This document shows positions 1 through 11,045 of a DNA stretch of 64,000 nucleotides, in pieces (the stretch's first letter is position 1; each line of letters starts with the position of its first letter). The stretch spans positions 3,720,001-3,784,000 of the forward strand of contig JAPNXP010000005.1 in NCBI GenBank assembly GCA_028753945.1, in the 5' to 3' direction. Below the pieces are notes generated by a model, which saw nothing but the letters and a program-made list of their open reading frames with translations, ran no database searches and had not been told where the DNA came from. A program made the translations under genes and the position numbers. This DNA is from Hexactinellida sp. DTS-2022. Lineage: Eukaryota > Porifera > Hexactinellida.

Positions 1-1935
1 ATATATAAGTTAAATCAATATATTTATCGCAAGTTGAAACAATAGTGATAGATTTAACAAGTTAAATCAATATAATTATCGCAAGTTGACAAACAATGGA
101 ATTAGATTTAACAGTTTTATTGAAATTGAAGTGTGAGTAAACAAAGAAATTTCAACCACCATTTATGCAGAAATTAAACCCATTATACAAAAAATATTCT
201 CCGATCAGACGCAGAATTTTATGATGAATCCAATGGTAAATAAAAATTGGGGGTTTAGTAAATATTTTTTGAGTTATGGACCAGACAAATTTGGAAAGGT
301 GTTAAAAATGAGTCCAAAACGTGTTAATCAAAAATCGTAACTTCAGGTGCAAATTAGACGGTCCATCCGCACCTACATTCCAAATTTCAGCCCATCAACA
401 ATAAAGCTCTGGCCAGGGCACCGTCTACGGAGAAAAAAATATAGTCGGCAGAGTAAAAAAATCCAAAATTGCAGCTGTGCCGACGCATTTCCCTTTGGTA
501 GCACTATCTTTTGGTGGGTACGGTTGGGTAATTGATAGTGCCTCCAAGGAAAATGCTGTCGGCACAGCTACAATTTCGGATTTTTTTCCCAATTGTCATC
601 ATCACTATGAAGGTGTTAAATTATTTCAGAAAGGTGTTTCAGCAGGCAACGACCAAGTTTCGGTAGAATTTAATTGGTGATGACTTAGCATTTTTTATGT
701 GCGTGTTGGGTGATCAGCCAACACCAACCGACCCATTCGAATTATATACGTAATTCACAAAATTGTAAAACACATTTTTTTAACGATGTCATCATCACCT
801 CAAGGTGTCAGGACCCATTTGTAGAGGTGGTACGTTGCATAAGGACCAATGGATAAATTGAAAGTTTGTTTCTATCTTATTTCATTTCTGAGATTAATGA
901 AATTTAGCAAATTAGTATAAATAATTATTCAAATTATTAATAATTTAACACCAATTTCAATGTCAACTTACATTTATTAAGTTAAATTATTTTGTCATAA
1001 ATAATAAATTAATTAATTTGACTATCAAATTTCAATTCCGCACACTCGATAACTCCTAATAAACAAATTGGAAGCATCTATATAAGTCATATATTGACTG
1101 AATTAATTATAATTAATTACGTCAGTATATTAACAGTGCAAGAGTATTCTTGTAGAAGTAATATAATCACATAATTTATCGTTGTTATGGAATATATAAT
1201 ATTAATTTTCAATTAGAAAATAGAAGCCTACTCGATCTCACGAGTAGAATCAATTTAATTATTACAAGTTGAAACATTAGAATTAGATTTAACACTTTTA
1301 ACTGAACAAAGTGTGAGCAAACAAAGAGATTTCAACACCCATTTATGGCATGAATTAAACACTTTGTTAAATTTCTATTCTCACATCAGAAGCAAAATTT
1401 TATGGTGATAAAAATGGTGAAATAAAAATTGCGGGTTTAGTATAACATTTAAAGAGTTATGGACCAGACAAATTTTCAAAGGTGTCAAAGTGGTATTAAA
1501 AAATGGTTTATCAAAAATTTGGCTCGAGATGCACATCTGAAACATATGGGGCAACGATGCTAAAAATTTGAGCTCCGGGGCAATCTAACTCTGGCCTGTA
1601 GAGCGGATACGGACTAAAAAAAACAACAAGGCAGTAAGATTAGAACTGGGCCACTATACTATAGTATAGTCGGCAAAGTAAAAATCCAAAATTGCAGCCT
1701 GTGCCGACGCATGTTCCTTGGTGGCACTATATTTTGTTGATTGTTTATTTGTAGTGCCTCCAAAGGAACATGCTGGCGGCACAGGCTGCAATTTTGGATT
1801 ATTTTTTCGCCATATGATCAGCGCCTCAAGGTGTCAAGAACCATTTGTTAATTGGTCCGAGTCAAAAGGAATTTGAAGTTTGTTTCTATCATATACCATG
1901 TTGAGTTTAATGCAATTCATTCATTATGTATTTAT
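1..1935 (+). repeat. AT-rich repeat family, forward, two degenerate units
   Basis: Two partial units of the AT-rich family that fills most of 1-34,850. Each reads: paired 'ttaaatcaatataatta' motifs, a stretch related to the 45-codon frame (degenerate here), a roughly 100-nt 'ccccaggtgcaaattagac...ctacggag' segment, an A-run, then a hairpin of about 125 bp (455-587 and 1680-1806). One palindromic minisatellite unit lies at 1630-1680, and a stub of another ('atagtcggcagagta') precedes the first hairpin. No gene is supported; the predicted peptides here are translations of hairpin arms. The family stops at about 1930, where a Ty3/Gypsy element begins. Confidence 0.85.
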
Positions 1936-1969
1936 ACTATTATAGTATGTTACCCCAAATATTGGATAT

Positions 1970-2440
1970 ATGACTCAATCTTATACAGAATATTCGCATT
2001 TTATTTTGGAATCACGTGAACCTTCAATACAATTCGACCAAGACTTTGTTGCCCTGTGCAAGTCAGTGGAAACACCTAAACTATCTGTTGAAGTAGGAAA
2101 AGTTAGATGTCAGGCCTTACTCGATAGTGGAGCTAGTGTAAGTTTAATCTCAGAAAATATGTCTAACAAGTGTTCTAACTCAATTTCAAGAATCCAGAAT
2201 GCTAGAAAGTTGCCCACTGCAACAGGTGACGAGATAAATATGATGGCAGAAGTTTGTTTGGAATTATCTATTGGTGGACTTCAATGTTCATAGGAGTTTA
2301 TTGTAGCTTAACAATTAGTGGAGGATTGCACATTGGGAATGGATTTTCTGGCAAAACACCGAGTAGATATTAATTTTGAGTTAAAAACTATTAAAGGTCC
2401 AACACTGGGAACAGTCATGTTTGATAACCCAAATTTTTAT
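1970..2440 (+). pseudogene. Ty3/Gypsy protease region (broken)
   Basis: The segment carries the retropepsin active-site motif LLDSGAS, followed by a hydrophobic stretch (SLIS) as expected for the aspartic protease flap region. After residue ~107 there are in-frame stops (TAG near 2291, TAA near 2309). The same frame then continues with TLGMDFLAKH, which matches the typical C-terminal protease motif. No CCHC nucleocapsid motif is seen upstream. It would have processed the element's own polyprotein; here it is inactive. Confidence 0.8.
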
Positions 2441-2445
2441 AGAGA

Positions 2446-4170
2446 GTGCAAGTTTACCTAAATAATATCTGTCCAGTTCATTCAAAACATGGCTTTGAAG
2501 AAACTACAGTTAATTCATCAGATGAAAGAGATAGTGATGATTGGGAGTGTCACGGAATTGTTCCTGATTACCGAAATATACTGGAATATGAGCTACCCAT
2601 CGAGGAGGACGATTTCATGGATATAATTAATGAATATAAAGACTTATTTTCATCTGTTCCCGGTGTTGCAAGGATAGAAGAGTTCCAAATTAGAACAGAC
2701 AACAACACTGGTGCGGTTAGGATTCTCCCCAGAATGGTACCCCAAGCTTATCAAGAAGAAGTAACCTCACAAATAGAAGAAATGTTAAGGAGAAAGGTCA
2801 TCAGAGTTTCTAGTAGTTCTTGGTTGTTTCCTCCCGTTATGGTAAAGAAGAAAGATGGTTTTCTCAGATTCTGCATTGACTATCGAGGATTGAATAAAGT
2901 TACATCTAAAGACGCGTATCGACTTCCCCTTCCTGATCAATCCCAGGATAAATTGCATGGAATGAAATATTTCACAAAATTGGATCTCAATTCCGGTTAT
3001 TGGCAAATTCCAATTAGGGAAAGTGACAAACAGAAAACTGCCTTCTCCCCTGGGCCTGGGATGGGGTTATATGTATAGGCGTCGGAAATGGTCCCGCCAG
3101 TCCTTTGGGCCCAATCGATTCCGGGGCCGCTACATTCACGCCGAGTAGAGCCGGGTAGAGCCGGGAAGAGCCGGGTAGAGCCGGGTAGAGCCGGGTAGAG
3201 CCGGGTAGCCCCTTCGGGCTGCCCGGTCCATGCCGGGTGGCCGGGTGGGTCCGACGCCTATCGTTATATGAGTTTAATGTATTGCCATTTGGGCTGACTG
3301 AAGGGCCAAGTTCTTTCCAACGAATGATGGGTGAAGTGTACGTGGTCTCGAAAAGCTTAAAGATAATTTTATTGACGACATATTGGTCTTCTCACCGGAT
3401 AAAGTATCACATCTGAATGCACTTAGGAAATTATTCGACAGGTTGCGGAAATACAATTTGACATTAAGAGGCAGGAAATGTGAGATAGGAAGGAGCAAAG
3501 TAACCTACTTAGGCCATACCTTTTCAATTGCAGGAATGGAGCCGCAGATATCTAAGGTGGAATCTATAAATAGTTGGGCTCGTCCTAGTTGCAAAAAGCA
3601 AGTCAAGCAATTTTTAGGACTAGCGAGTTACTATAGGCGTTATATTCAGGATTTCGCAACAATAGCAGATCCATTGAATCGGTTACTCAGATCAGAAGTA
3701 GCTTTCGTTTGGGGTAGTCAGGAGGAAGCAACCTTTATGAAGTTAAAACATATACTAACTTCATCACCTGTTTTACAGTGCCCGAATTTAGCAAACAGTT
3801 CGAATTGTATACAGATGCCAGTGGGACCGGTCTAGGAGCAGTCTTAGAGCAGGATGGGCATGTAATTGCTTACTATAGCAGAACTTTGTGAGATGCGGAA
3901 AGGAATTATAGTACTATTGAACAAGAATGTCTGGCTATTGTTGAGTTACTCAAACGCTTCCGTCACTACCTAATCGGAAGACGGTTTGCTATAATTACTG
4001 ACCATAAAACATTGGAGTGGTTACACACTCAAAAGGCTGTAGGACGATTATGGCGATGGGGTGTGATAATACAGGAGTACGATTTTGATATTATACATAG
4101 AAGAGGTAAAGAAAATATCAACGCCGATGCATTATCTCGTTCACACGATGAAAACAGAGAGGAAAGTTGC
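2446..4170 (+). pseudogene. Ty3/Gypsy reverse transcriptase and RNase H (interrupted)
   Basis: RT motifs occur in order: FCIDYRGLN, YFTKLDLNSGYWQIPI, then, after the inserted MITE, VLPFGLTEGPSSFQRMM and the catalytic FIDDILVF (YxDD box) near 3370. A thumb/connection part with YLGH and FLGLASYYRRYI follows. RNase H shows [29 protein letters not shown] and NADALSR, giving the D-E-D-D set. A 189-bp MITE splits the RT palm at 3074-3262, a TGA sits at about 3889 within RNase H, and frames shift near 3360 and 3790. Family assignment is secure; activity is not possible as read. Confidence 0.9.
3074..3262. mobile_element. GC-rich hAT-type MITE inside the RT palm
   Basis: 189 bp with terminal inverted repeats (TATAGGCGTCGG / CCGACGCCTATC), flanked by an exact 8-bp duplication gttatatg (3066-3073 and 3263-3270). 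The RT reading frame joins cleanly once the insert and one duplication copy are ignored. The interior carries several copies of an 11-bp tandem motif (gtagagccggg). It is very GC-rich against AT-rich surroundings. TIR form and 8-bp TSD fit hAT; it has no coding capacity. Confidence 0.9.
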
Positions 4171-4174
4171 TCTG

Positions 4175-5455
4175 CAACCAAAGTAATACTAGGTCCTGAC
4201 TTTGAAGAATTGATGAAACAACAGTTAAATGACAGGATAATAGGGAGAGTCATATTTGAAATGGAAGCCGTACCTAGAAAAGAACAATTTATCGGACGTC
4301 TGTGGAATAGTCAATACTTTAATCGATTCAAACAAATTCAGTCTCAGCTCCTATTACACAATGGAGTATGTTACGAAAATAGAAAGTAGAGCCTTTTTAA
4401 ACCTACATTGTGTAGTAATAGTTCCAGATACAATGATACAAAAATTCCTTGAGGTGGCACATGATGAAGCAGGACACCAAGGAGTGGAAAGAACACTAGA
4501 TCGTTTGAAAAAAATGGCCTATTGGGTTGGAATGTCAACTACAGTGAATGAATACTTCAATCATGCGACAAGTGCCAAAAGGTCGAGCCATCACTTCCTA
4601 CTCAAGCACCCTTGCTAAATACTCCATGTGGAAGGCCTCTACAGATGATGCAAGTTGATGTGTTAGAGGTTCCTCTCAGTTTAGAGGGAAATAGGTATTT
4701 AATAGTGGTAGAAGATACATTTTCAAAATGGCTAGAGGCTTATCCAATGAAAAATCAGAAATCGGAAACCATCACTAATCTATTAGTTCAAACCTTCTCT
4801 AGGTTGGGGATTCCAGAATATGTCCATTCAGATCAAGGAACAAATTTTGAATCTGCATTGTTAAAAGAGACTTGTAGAGCATTGGGGATACACAAGACAC
4901 ATACTTCTGCTTATCACCCCCAAGGAAACTCATTAGTTGAAAGGAGCAACCGAACCATCTTACAAATGTTGAGATGTTATGTGGATGAGAGTTGGGAATG
5001 GGAGAAGTACTTACCTTTAGTTTTATACACTTATCGCCACTACTAAGGTTACGCCTTTTCAGCTCATGTATGGACGTGATCCTTTGGGATTTTTCCAAAC
5101 GGAAGATTCTGCAACACATGATCCAACTTCATATGAGACATTTATTCGTAGGAAAATGGCTACATTGAGAGATTTTGTTGAAGGTCACACTATCGAGGCA
5201 CAAAGTCGCCAAAAGGAGTACTATGATGATAGATCCCATCTTTCTAAATTATCACTTTTCAAGACTGGTGATAATGTGCCGTTGTCTATTCCATATAGCG
5301 GAGTAGCTCGTAAGCTGAGAGATAGATGGGAAGGAGGATGGAGAGTCTTTGAAGTAAAAGTACCTCTCAGCTTAGAAATACGAAATACAGATGGGCGAAA
5401 CAAGTTAGTTCATGTAAACAGACTTAGAACTTACGTTCAACGGGAAAATCAATAG
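4175..5455 (+). pseudogene. Ty3/Gypsy integrase (frameshifted)
   Basis: The zinc-binding HHCC module is visible as HDEAGHQG and, in another frame, CDKC (near 4565), so a frameshift separates its halves. The catalytic core follows with D (MQVDVLE), D (HSDQGTNF) and E (VERSNRTI), the DDE triad. A shift near 5040 leads to the C-terminal part with MYGRDP and LRDRWEGGWRV, typical of the integrase tail. No chromodomain is seen. The role was insertion of the element's cDNA; the copy is broken. Confidence 0.88.
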
Positions 5456-5551
5456 ATTCAAACACACAGCCTATCGAGTGTGAAATGACATCGCCGCTGT
5501 CCCACTCAACTTTAGAGAGACCTAGATGGAACAACCTTAGCGAAACTCCAA

Positions 5552-5821
5552 ATGAGGAAATTCATAATCAGTCCGGCAGAATATCCACATTACCGGCGGA
5601 AACTTCCAGTTTCTACAGATCATGTAACGATTCCAATTTCCAACCTCGGAAACATTAATTCATCGATACAAGGCGATCAGGCGAATTCATCAAACCTTTC
5701 TATTAATTTGAATGGCAATGCTCTGAATCCAGTCAACACTAGCACGCCAATAAAAAGTGCAGGACGACCACAAAGGACAATAAAGTTGCCAACTAAGTTT
5801 GGTGACTATGTGCTAAACTGA
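5552..5821 (+). pseudogene. C-terminal tail of Ty3/Gypsy pol
   Basis: A polar, Asn/Ser-rich tail ends GRPQRTIKLPTKFGDYVLN and a stop at 5819-5821. Short RP..R..P.KF.DYV tails are common at the end of Gypsy pol polyproteins. The frame differs from the integrase segment upstream, so it would need a frameshift to join. The stop lies 20 bp before the polypurine tract, consistent with the end of the coding region. Confidence 0.6.
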
Positions 5822-5840
5822 AAACTCGAGGTCGAGTTTT

Positions 5841-6001
5841 AAGAAGGGGGAAGAATTATAGTAAGAATTAAATAGTACTTAATCGAACAGAAGAAATTCA
5901 TTGTAAGTTAATTGAATAATACGTAATATGTTCAGTAGTTGAGTAGTTGTGATTCCGTGTTTGATTTCGATATAATTAAACCTAAGACGACTCAAATTAT
6001 A
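5841..6001 (+). other. Polypurine tract and possible truncated 3' LTR
   Basis: The purine run aagaagggggaaga (5841-5854) sits just after the pol stop, where Gypsy elements prime plus-strand DNA synthesis. The following ~145 bp would be the 5' part of the 3' LTR. No second LTR exists in the window to compare, so the LTR is inferred from position only. A Helitron truncates it at about 6002. Confidence 0.55.
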
Positions 6002-6937
6002 CTATACTATTAAAACACAAGGCTGGGTGTGTGCTAAATTTGTTTGTATGTTCCGAGTTGATTGAAGAAAGTGGACGGTTTCCAAATGTGATTTTTGGCA
6101 TATAGCGGTAACTTTCGGCACCTGCCAACAAGTTGAGGTTTCCACTCAAAATTTCTCACACCTCGACAAGTTATGACGTCATTGTCACATTTCGAGAACC
6201 CTGAAAATTCACTTAATCGCACATAATTCGCGCCCTCTAAGAGATAAAAATCTGAAGATTTAATAGAGTATGCACATTAATGATGCGGACACGTTGGTCA
6301 CACCAGATCACCAATATGCTTACTCATTATCGCATGATGACGTAATTACTAAATTTCACATTGTTAAATTCTACTATTTTAAGCCTATTTACGCTTTATT
6401 ATCAATATTAGGAGTAGGGCTGAAACGAATATTCGAAATGTAACATACGAACCTTTTTCTAAACGAACGAATATTCGAATATTCGTTTGTTTGGATGACT
6501 AAGTATTAAATCAATTTCTAGAGACAAAATACATTGGAAATAGGACTTGATAATATTACAATGGTATAATAATAGTTACAAAGCATATTATACACAAGTT
6601 AACTAATAATCAGCTAGTTTAAGTGGGAATTTATATTCACGATATCTCTAAGGCTAAATTTTGGACAACAACAAGAGTTTTGTATCGCTTAGAGTCTAAG
6701 CGATACAAAACTCTTGTTGTTGTCCAAAATTAGTCACGAATATCCGTTCCGTTCCAATCTAATTTTCGTCCAAACGAATATTCGTTTCGTAACAAATATT
6801 CGTTCAATCATTTCGAATGAATATTCGAATATTTGTTTAGCCCTAATTAGGAGTATATAAACCACACATCAACCGCGAAGCGGTTTGTGTGTGGTTGTGT
6901 TCTGCCGCGTAGCGACCTAGCAAGCGAAGCGTGCTAG
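6002..6937 (+). mobile_element. Non-autonomous Helitron copy 1
   Basis: The sequence starts ctatactattaaaacacaagg and ends in a hairpin with a 6-bp stem CTAGCA-TGCTAG whose 3' side gives the terminal CTAG followed by T, as in Helitrons. It has no TIR and no TSD. A second copy lies at 38326-38836 (511 bp). Without the nested 431-bp MITE and its duplication, this copy is about 497 bp. The 3' part has GCGAAGC mini-hairpins. No Rep/helicase gene is present. Confidence 0.7.
6415..6845. mobile_element. hAT-type MITE nested in Helitron copy 1
   Basis: 431 bp, ends TAGGGCTGAAACG.../...TTTAGCCCTA, flanked by an exact 8-bp duplication attaggag (6407-6414 and 6846-6853). Helitron copy 2 has the same site with one attaggag and no insert, so it is a true empty site. 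A perfect 36-bp inverted repeat with one centre base lies inside (6658-6730). A related copy without that foldback is at 35260-35640. Confidence 0.93.
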
Positions 6938-7485
6938 TCGTACAGTAATACTACAATTAAATAGAAGCCAGCTGGAATTTAGAAGTTAAATCAATATAAT
7001 TATCTCAAATTGAAACAATAGAGTAGGATTTAACAAGTAAAATCAATATAATTATTACAAGTAGAAACAATGGAATTAGATTTCACAGTTTTACTGAATT
7101 TAAAGTGTGAGTATCAAAGAAATTTCAACCCCCATTTATGCCAGAAATTAAACCCTTTATCGAAAGATTTCTTCTCCCATCAGACGCAGAATTCTATGGT
7201 GAATCCAAATGTGAAATGAAATTTGGGGGTTTAGTGAAACATCTTTTTAGTTATGGACCAGACAAATTTTGAAGGGTGTTAATAAAAAATCGTAACCCCA
7301 GGTCCAAATTAATCGGTCCATCCGCACCTACATGCCAAGTTTCAGCCCATCAACTATAAAGATCTGGCCAGGGCACCGTCTACGGAAAAAAAAATATAAA
7401 AAAATCCAAAATTGCAGTTGTGCCGACGCATGTTCTTTTGGTGGCACTATATTTTGGTGGTAGTATATTGATAGTGCCTCTAAAG

Positions 7486-7611
7486 AAGCGATTCCCAACC
7501 TTTTTCAACCGTGGACCCCCTATAGTCATTCTGTGGACCCCCTCCCATTGACCGTAATACATCCTGTGGACCCCCTACAGCCATCCGTGGACCCCAGGTT
7601 GGGAACCACTG
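7486..7611. mobile_element. 126-bp hAT-type MITE inside a hairpin repeat
   Basis: Ends (A)AGCGATTCCCAACC.../...GGTTGGGAACCACTG, the common hAT TIR form CAGTGGTTCCCAACCT. It is flanked by exact 8-bp duplications ctctaaag (7478-7485 and 7612-7619). The duplicated site is the 'cctccaaagg' of the hairpin's 3' arm, intact in about 24 other copies. The interior repeats 'gtggaccccc'. Non-coding. Confidence 0.93.
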
Positions 7612-7686
7612 CTCTAAAGGAACATGCTGTCGGCACAGGCTGCAATTTTGGATTTTTTTTGGCCATGTCATCATCACTATGAAGGT

Positions 7687-7880
7687 CAGGGTTCTCGCTA
7701 GGCCTCTATCAAAAGGTACATGCCCTTCTTGAAAGCTGATGTACCTTTATTCACATGTTGTGAGTGGGTATGTACCCTTTGAGTCAATATTATTATTTGG
7801 AAGTTTCTTTAAATCATTGACATAATGTCATATCTCACTCTCATGTACACTTACAACGAAATTTTTTGGCGAGAACCCTG
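7687..7880. mobile_element. 194-bp hAT-type MITE
   Basis: Inverted ends CAGGGTTCTCGC / GCGAGAACCCTG with exact 8-bp duplications atgaaggt (7679-7686 and 7881-7888). The target is the 'cactatgaaggtgtta' segment seen uninterrupted in sister units (for example near 10165 and 22275). Non-coding. Confidence 0.93.
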
Positions 7881-9790
7881 ATGAAGGTGTTAAATTATTT
7901 CAGAAAGGTGTTTCAGAAGGCTACGACCCTTAGAGTGGTGGAAGTTTCCATTTAGCTCACTTTATTTGAGAGATATTTAAGTTTCAGCAGAATATAATAT
8001 GTGCTGAGTCAGCATTTTTAGGTGCGTGTTGGGTATTCACCCAACTCCAACCAAACCATGCAAATTATTTAATTCACAAAATTGTAAAAATACATTTTTT
8101 TGACGATGTCATCATCACATCAAGGTGTCAAGACCCACTTGTATAGGTGATACGTGGCATAAGGATCAATTGATAAATTGTATTTTGTTTCTATCTTGTA
8201 TCATCTCTGAGATTAATGCCACTTAGCAAATTTGTATAAATAATTATTCAAATTATTAATAATTTAACACAATTATTATGTACAGCAAAATAAATTAAGT
8301 TAAATTATTTGCAATACATAAGAACCAATATTGAATTTCATTAAAATATTTGAATTCAGCGCACTCGATAATCCCAATAATCTAATTGTAACAGTCTCTA
8401 TAAGTTAATGACAGAGCGAATTAATTATGTCAGTGTATCCCTTGTGCAGAATATTCACGCAGAAGTAAATATAATCACATAATCTGTTGTTGTTATGGAA
8501 TGTAAAATCTTAGTTTTCAAATAGAAAATAGAAGCCTACTCGATTTCACAAGTGGAATCAATATATTTTTTACAAGTTGAAACAATGGAATTAGATTTAA
8601 CAGTCTTACTGAAGTAAACAAATAAATTTCAACACCGATTTGTGGCATGAATTAAACCCACTGTAAAAATTGGTCTTCTCCCATCAGACGCAGAAATTTA
8701 TAGTGAATCCAAATGTGAAATAAAATTTGGGGGTTTAGTAAAAGATTTTTTGAGTTATGGTCCAGACAAATTTTGAAAGGTGTTAAAGATGTGTCCAAAA
8801 TTTGTTAATCAAAAATCGTGACCCCAGGTGCACATCTGTAACCCATGAGACACCCATCTTAATAATTTGGGCTTCTAGTTAATTTAACTCTGTTGTGTGT
8901 AGAGGATACGGACTAAAAATAATAATAGAAAATCCAAAATTGCAGCCTGTGCCGACGCATGTTCCTTTGGTGGCACTATATTTTGTTGGTGGTTTATAGA
9001 TAGTGCCTCCAAAGGAACATGCTGTCGGAGCAGGCTGAAATTTTGGATTTTTTTCGCTAAGTCATCAACGCCCAAGGTGTTAAGAACCATTTGTTAATTA
9101 GTCGGGGTCACAAGGAACGGTAGATAAATTTGAAGTTAGTTTCTATCTCAAACCATCTTGAGTTTAATGCCATTCATTCATTATGTATTGATAATAAATT
9201 ATATTATTAGTTAATTTTTTTAGCAATGTTATCCACGGTTGAGTTGAATTAAGTCAACAAATTCCTTATATTATATTATTTAATTTAATCCATTGTATAG
9301 TAATACTAGAATTAAATAGAAGCCAGCTGGAATATATAAGTTAAATCAATATAATTATCGCAAGTTGAATCAAAAGAATAGGATTTAAAAAGTTAAATCA
9401 ATATAATTATTACAAGTTGAAAAATTAGAATTAGATTTAACACTTTTACTGAAATTGAAGTGTGAGTAAACAAAGAAATTTCAACCCCCATTTATGGCAG
9501 AAATTAAACCCGTTATTGAAAGTTTTCTTCTCCCATCAGAAGCAGAATTTTATGGTGAATCCAAATGTGAAATAAAATTTGGGGGTTTAGTAAACATATT
9601 TTGAGTTATGGACCAGACAAATTTTGAAAGGTGTCAAAAATGTGTCCAAAATTTGTTAATCAAAAATTGTAACCCCAGGTACAAATTAGACGGTCCCATC
9701 GCACCTACATGCCAAGTTTCAGCCCAACAACTATAAAGCTCTGTCCAGGGCACCGTCTACGGAGAAAAAATATAGAAAAAAATAAATAAA

Positions 9791-10016
9791 GGCAGTGATT
9801 CCAATACTGGGCCACTATACTATAGTATAGTCGGCACAGTAATAAATGCAGTGATTTCAATACTGGGCCACTATACTATAGTATAGTCGGCACAGTAATA
9901 ATAATAAAGGCAGTAAGATTAGAACTGGGCAACTATACTATAGTATAGTCGGCACAGTAATAAAGGCAGTAAGATTAGAACTGGGCCACTATACTATAGT
10001 ATAGTCGGCACAGTAA
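9791..10016 (+). repeat. Palindromic minisatellite, 4 units
   Basis: Four units of about 50 bp: ggcagt, a variable segment, then gggccACTATACTATAGTATAGTcggcacagt. The capitalised 18 bases are a perfect palindrome. Units are joined by short A/T-rich (taa)n spacers. Two internal subtypes alternate: 'gattccaatact' and 'aagattagaact'. They lie directly before a hairpin repeat. Confidence 0.9.
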
Positions 10017-10869
10017 TAAAATCCAAAAATGCAGCCTATGCCGACGCATGTTCCTTTGGTGGCACTATATTTTGGTGGTGGCTTATTGATAGTGCCTCCA
10101 ATGGAACATGCTGTCGGCACAGCTGCAATTTTGGATTTTTTTTTTCGCCATGTCATCATCACTATGAAGGTGCTAAATTATTTCAGAAAGGTGTTTCAGA
10201 AGGCATCGACCCTTGGAGTGGTGGAATTTTTCATTTAGTTCACTTCATGTTAGAGATATCCAAGTTTGCGTAGAATATAATTGCTGATGACTCAGCATTT
10301 TTTATGTGCGTGTTGGGTCATCACCCAACACCAACCAACCCATTTTAAGTGTAGAATTCACAAAATTGTAAAACACATTTTTTTGACGATGTCATCATCA
10401 CCTCAAGGTGTCAAGACCCACTTGTATGGGTCGCACGTGCCATAAAGACCAATTGATAAATTGAAAGTTTGTTTCTATCTTCTATGATCTCTGAGATTTA
10501 TGATTTATAATTTATTAGTATAAATAATTATTAATATTATTTATAATTTAACACCAATTTCAATGTCAACTTATATTTATTAAGTTTAATTATTTTGTCA
10601 TAAATACTAAATTAATTAATTTGGCTATCAAATTTCAATTCCGCACACTCGATAACCCCTAATAAACAAATTGGAAGCATCTACGTATATATTATGTCAA
10701 ATATAGACTGAGTTAATTATAATTAATTACGTCAGTATATTAATATTGTTTAAGAGCATTCTTGCAGAAGGAAATAATCACATAATTTGTCGTTATGGAA
10801 TATATAATCTTAATTTTCAATTAGATAATCGAAGCCTACTCGATCTCACAAGTTGAATCAATATAATTA

Positions 10870-11040
10870 TTACTGTGCCGACTTTACTATAGTATAGTGG
10901 CCCAGTTCTAATCTTACTGCCTTGGTTATTACTGTGCCGACCATACTATAGTATAGTGGCCCAGTATTGATCTTACTGCCTTTATTATTACTTTGCCGAC
11001 TATACTATAGTATAGTGGCCCAGTTTTGGAATCACTGCCT
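10870..11040 (-). repeat. Palindromic minisatellite, 3 reverse units
   Basis: Three units in the opposite direction (tactgtgccgac...gtggcccag...actgcc), with small changes inside the palindrome of units 1 and 2. They mark the point where the surrounding family changes from forward to reverse. Confidence 0.88.
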
Positions 11041-11045
11041 TTTTT

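Larger units (their letters stand above)
1936..6001 (+). mobile_element. Ty3/Gypsy LTR retrotransposon remnant, 5'-truncated
   Basis: Pol-order remnant (protease, reverse transcriptase, RNase H, integrase) as in Ty3/Gypsy elements. There is no gag and no 5' LTR: the AT-rich repeat runs directly into the protease region. A polypurine tract at 5841-5855 is followed by about 145 bp that may be the start of the 3' LTR, cut by a Helitron at about 6002. Several frameshifts, in-frame stops and a 189-bp MITE break the coding sequence, so the copy is not autonomous. The left edge is approximate. Confidence 0.9.
6938..10870 (+). repeat. AT-rich repeat family, forward block
   Basis: About three forward units with hairpins at 7402-7660 (split by a MITE), 8926-9052 and 10018-10146. 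The 45-codon frame is complete at 7138-7272 and shortened or shifted near 8650 and 9494. Long-type units include the palindrome tgttgggtgatcacccaaca or variants (about 10312); the sequence near 8025 is degenerate. Two hAT MITEs with exact TSDs sit in the first unit. The block ends at 10870, where reverse-oriented minisatellite units begin. Confidence 0.85.

Noticed and set aside
8820-8940. Possible H-type pseudoknot in the 'ccaggtgc...gcacct / agacggt...accgtct' segment
   Set aside because: Only some units can form both stems. Others (23500, 31195, 17800) lose pairing without compensation, so no RNA structure is supported.
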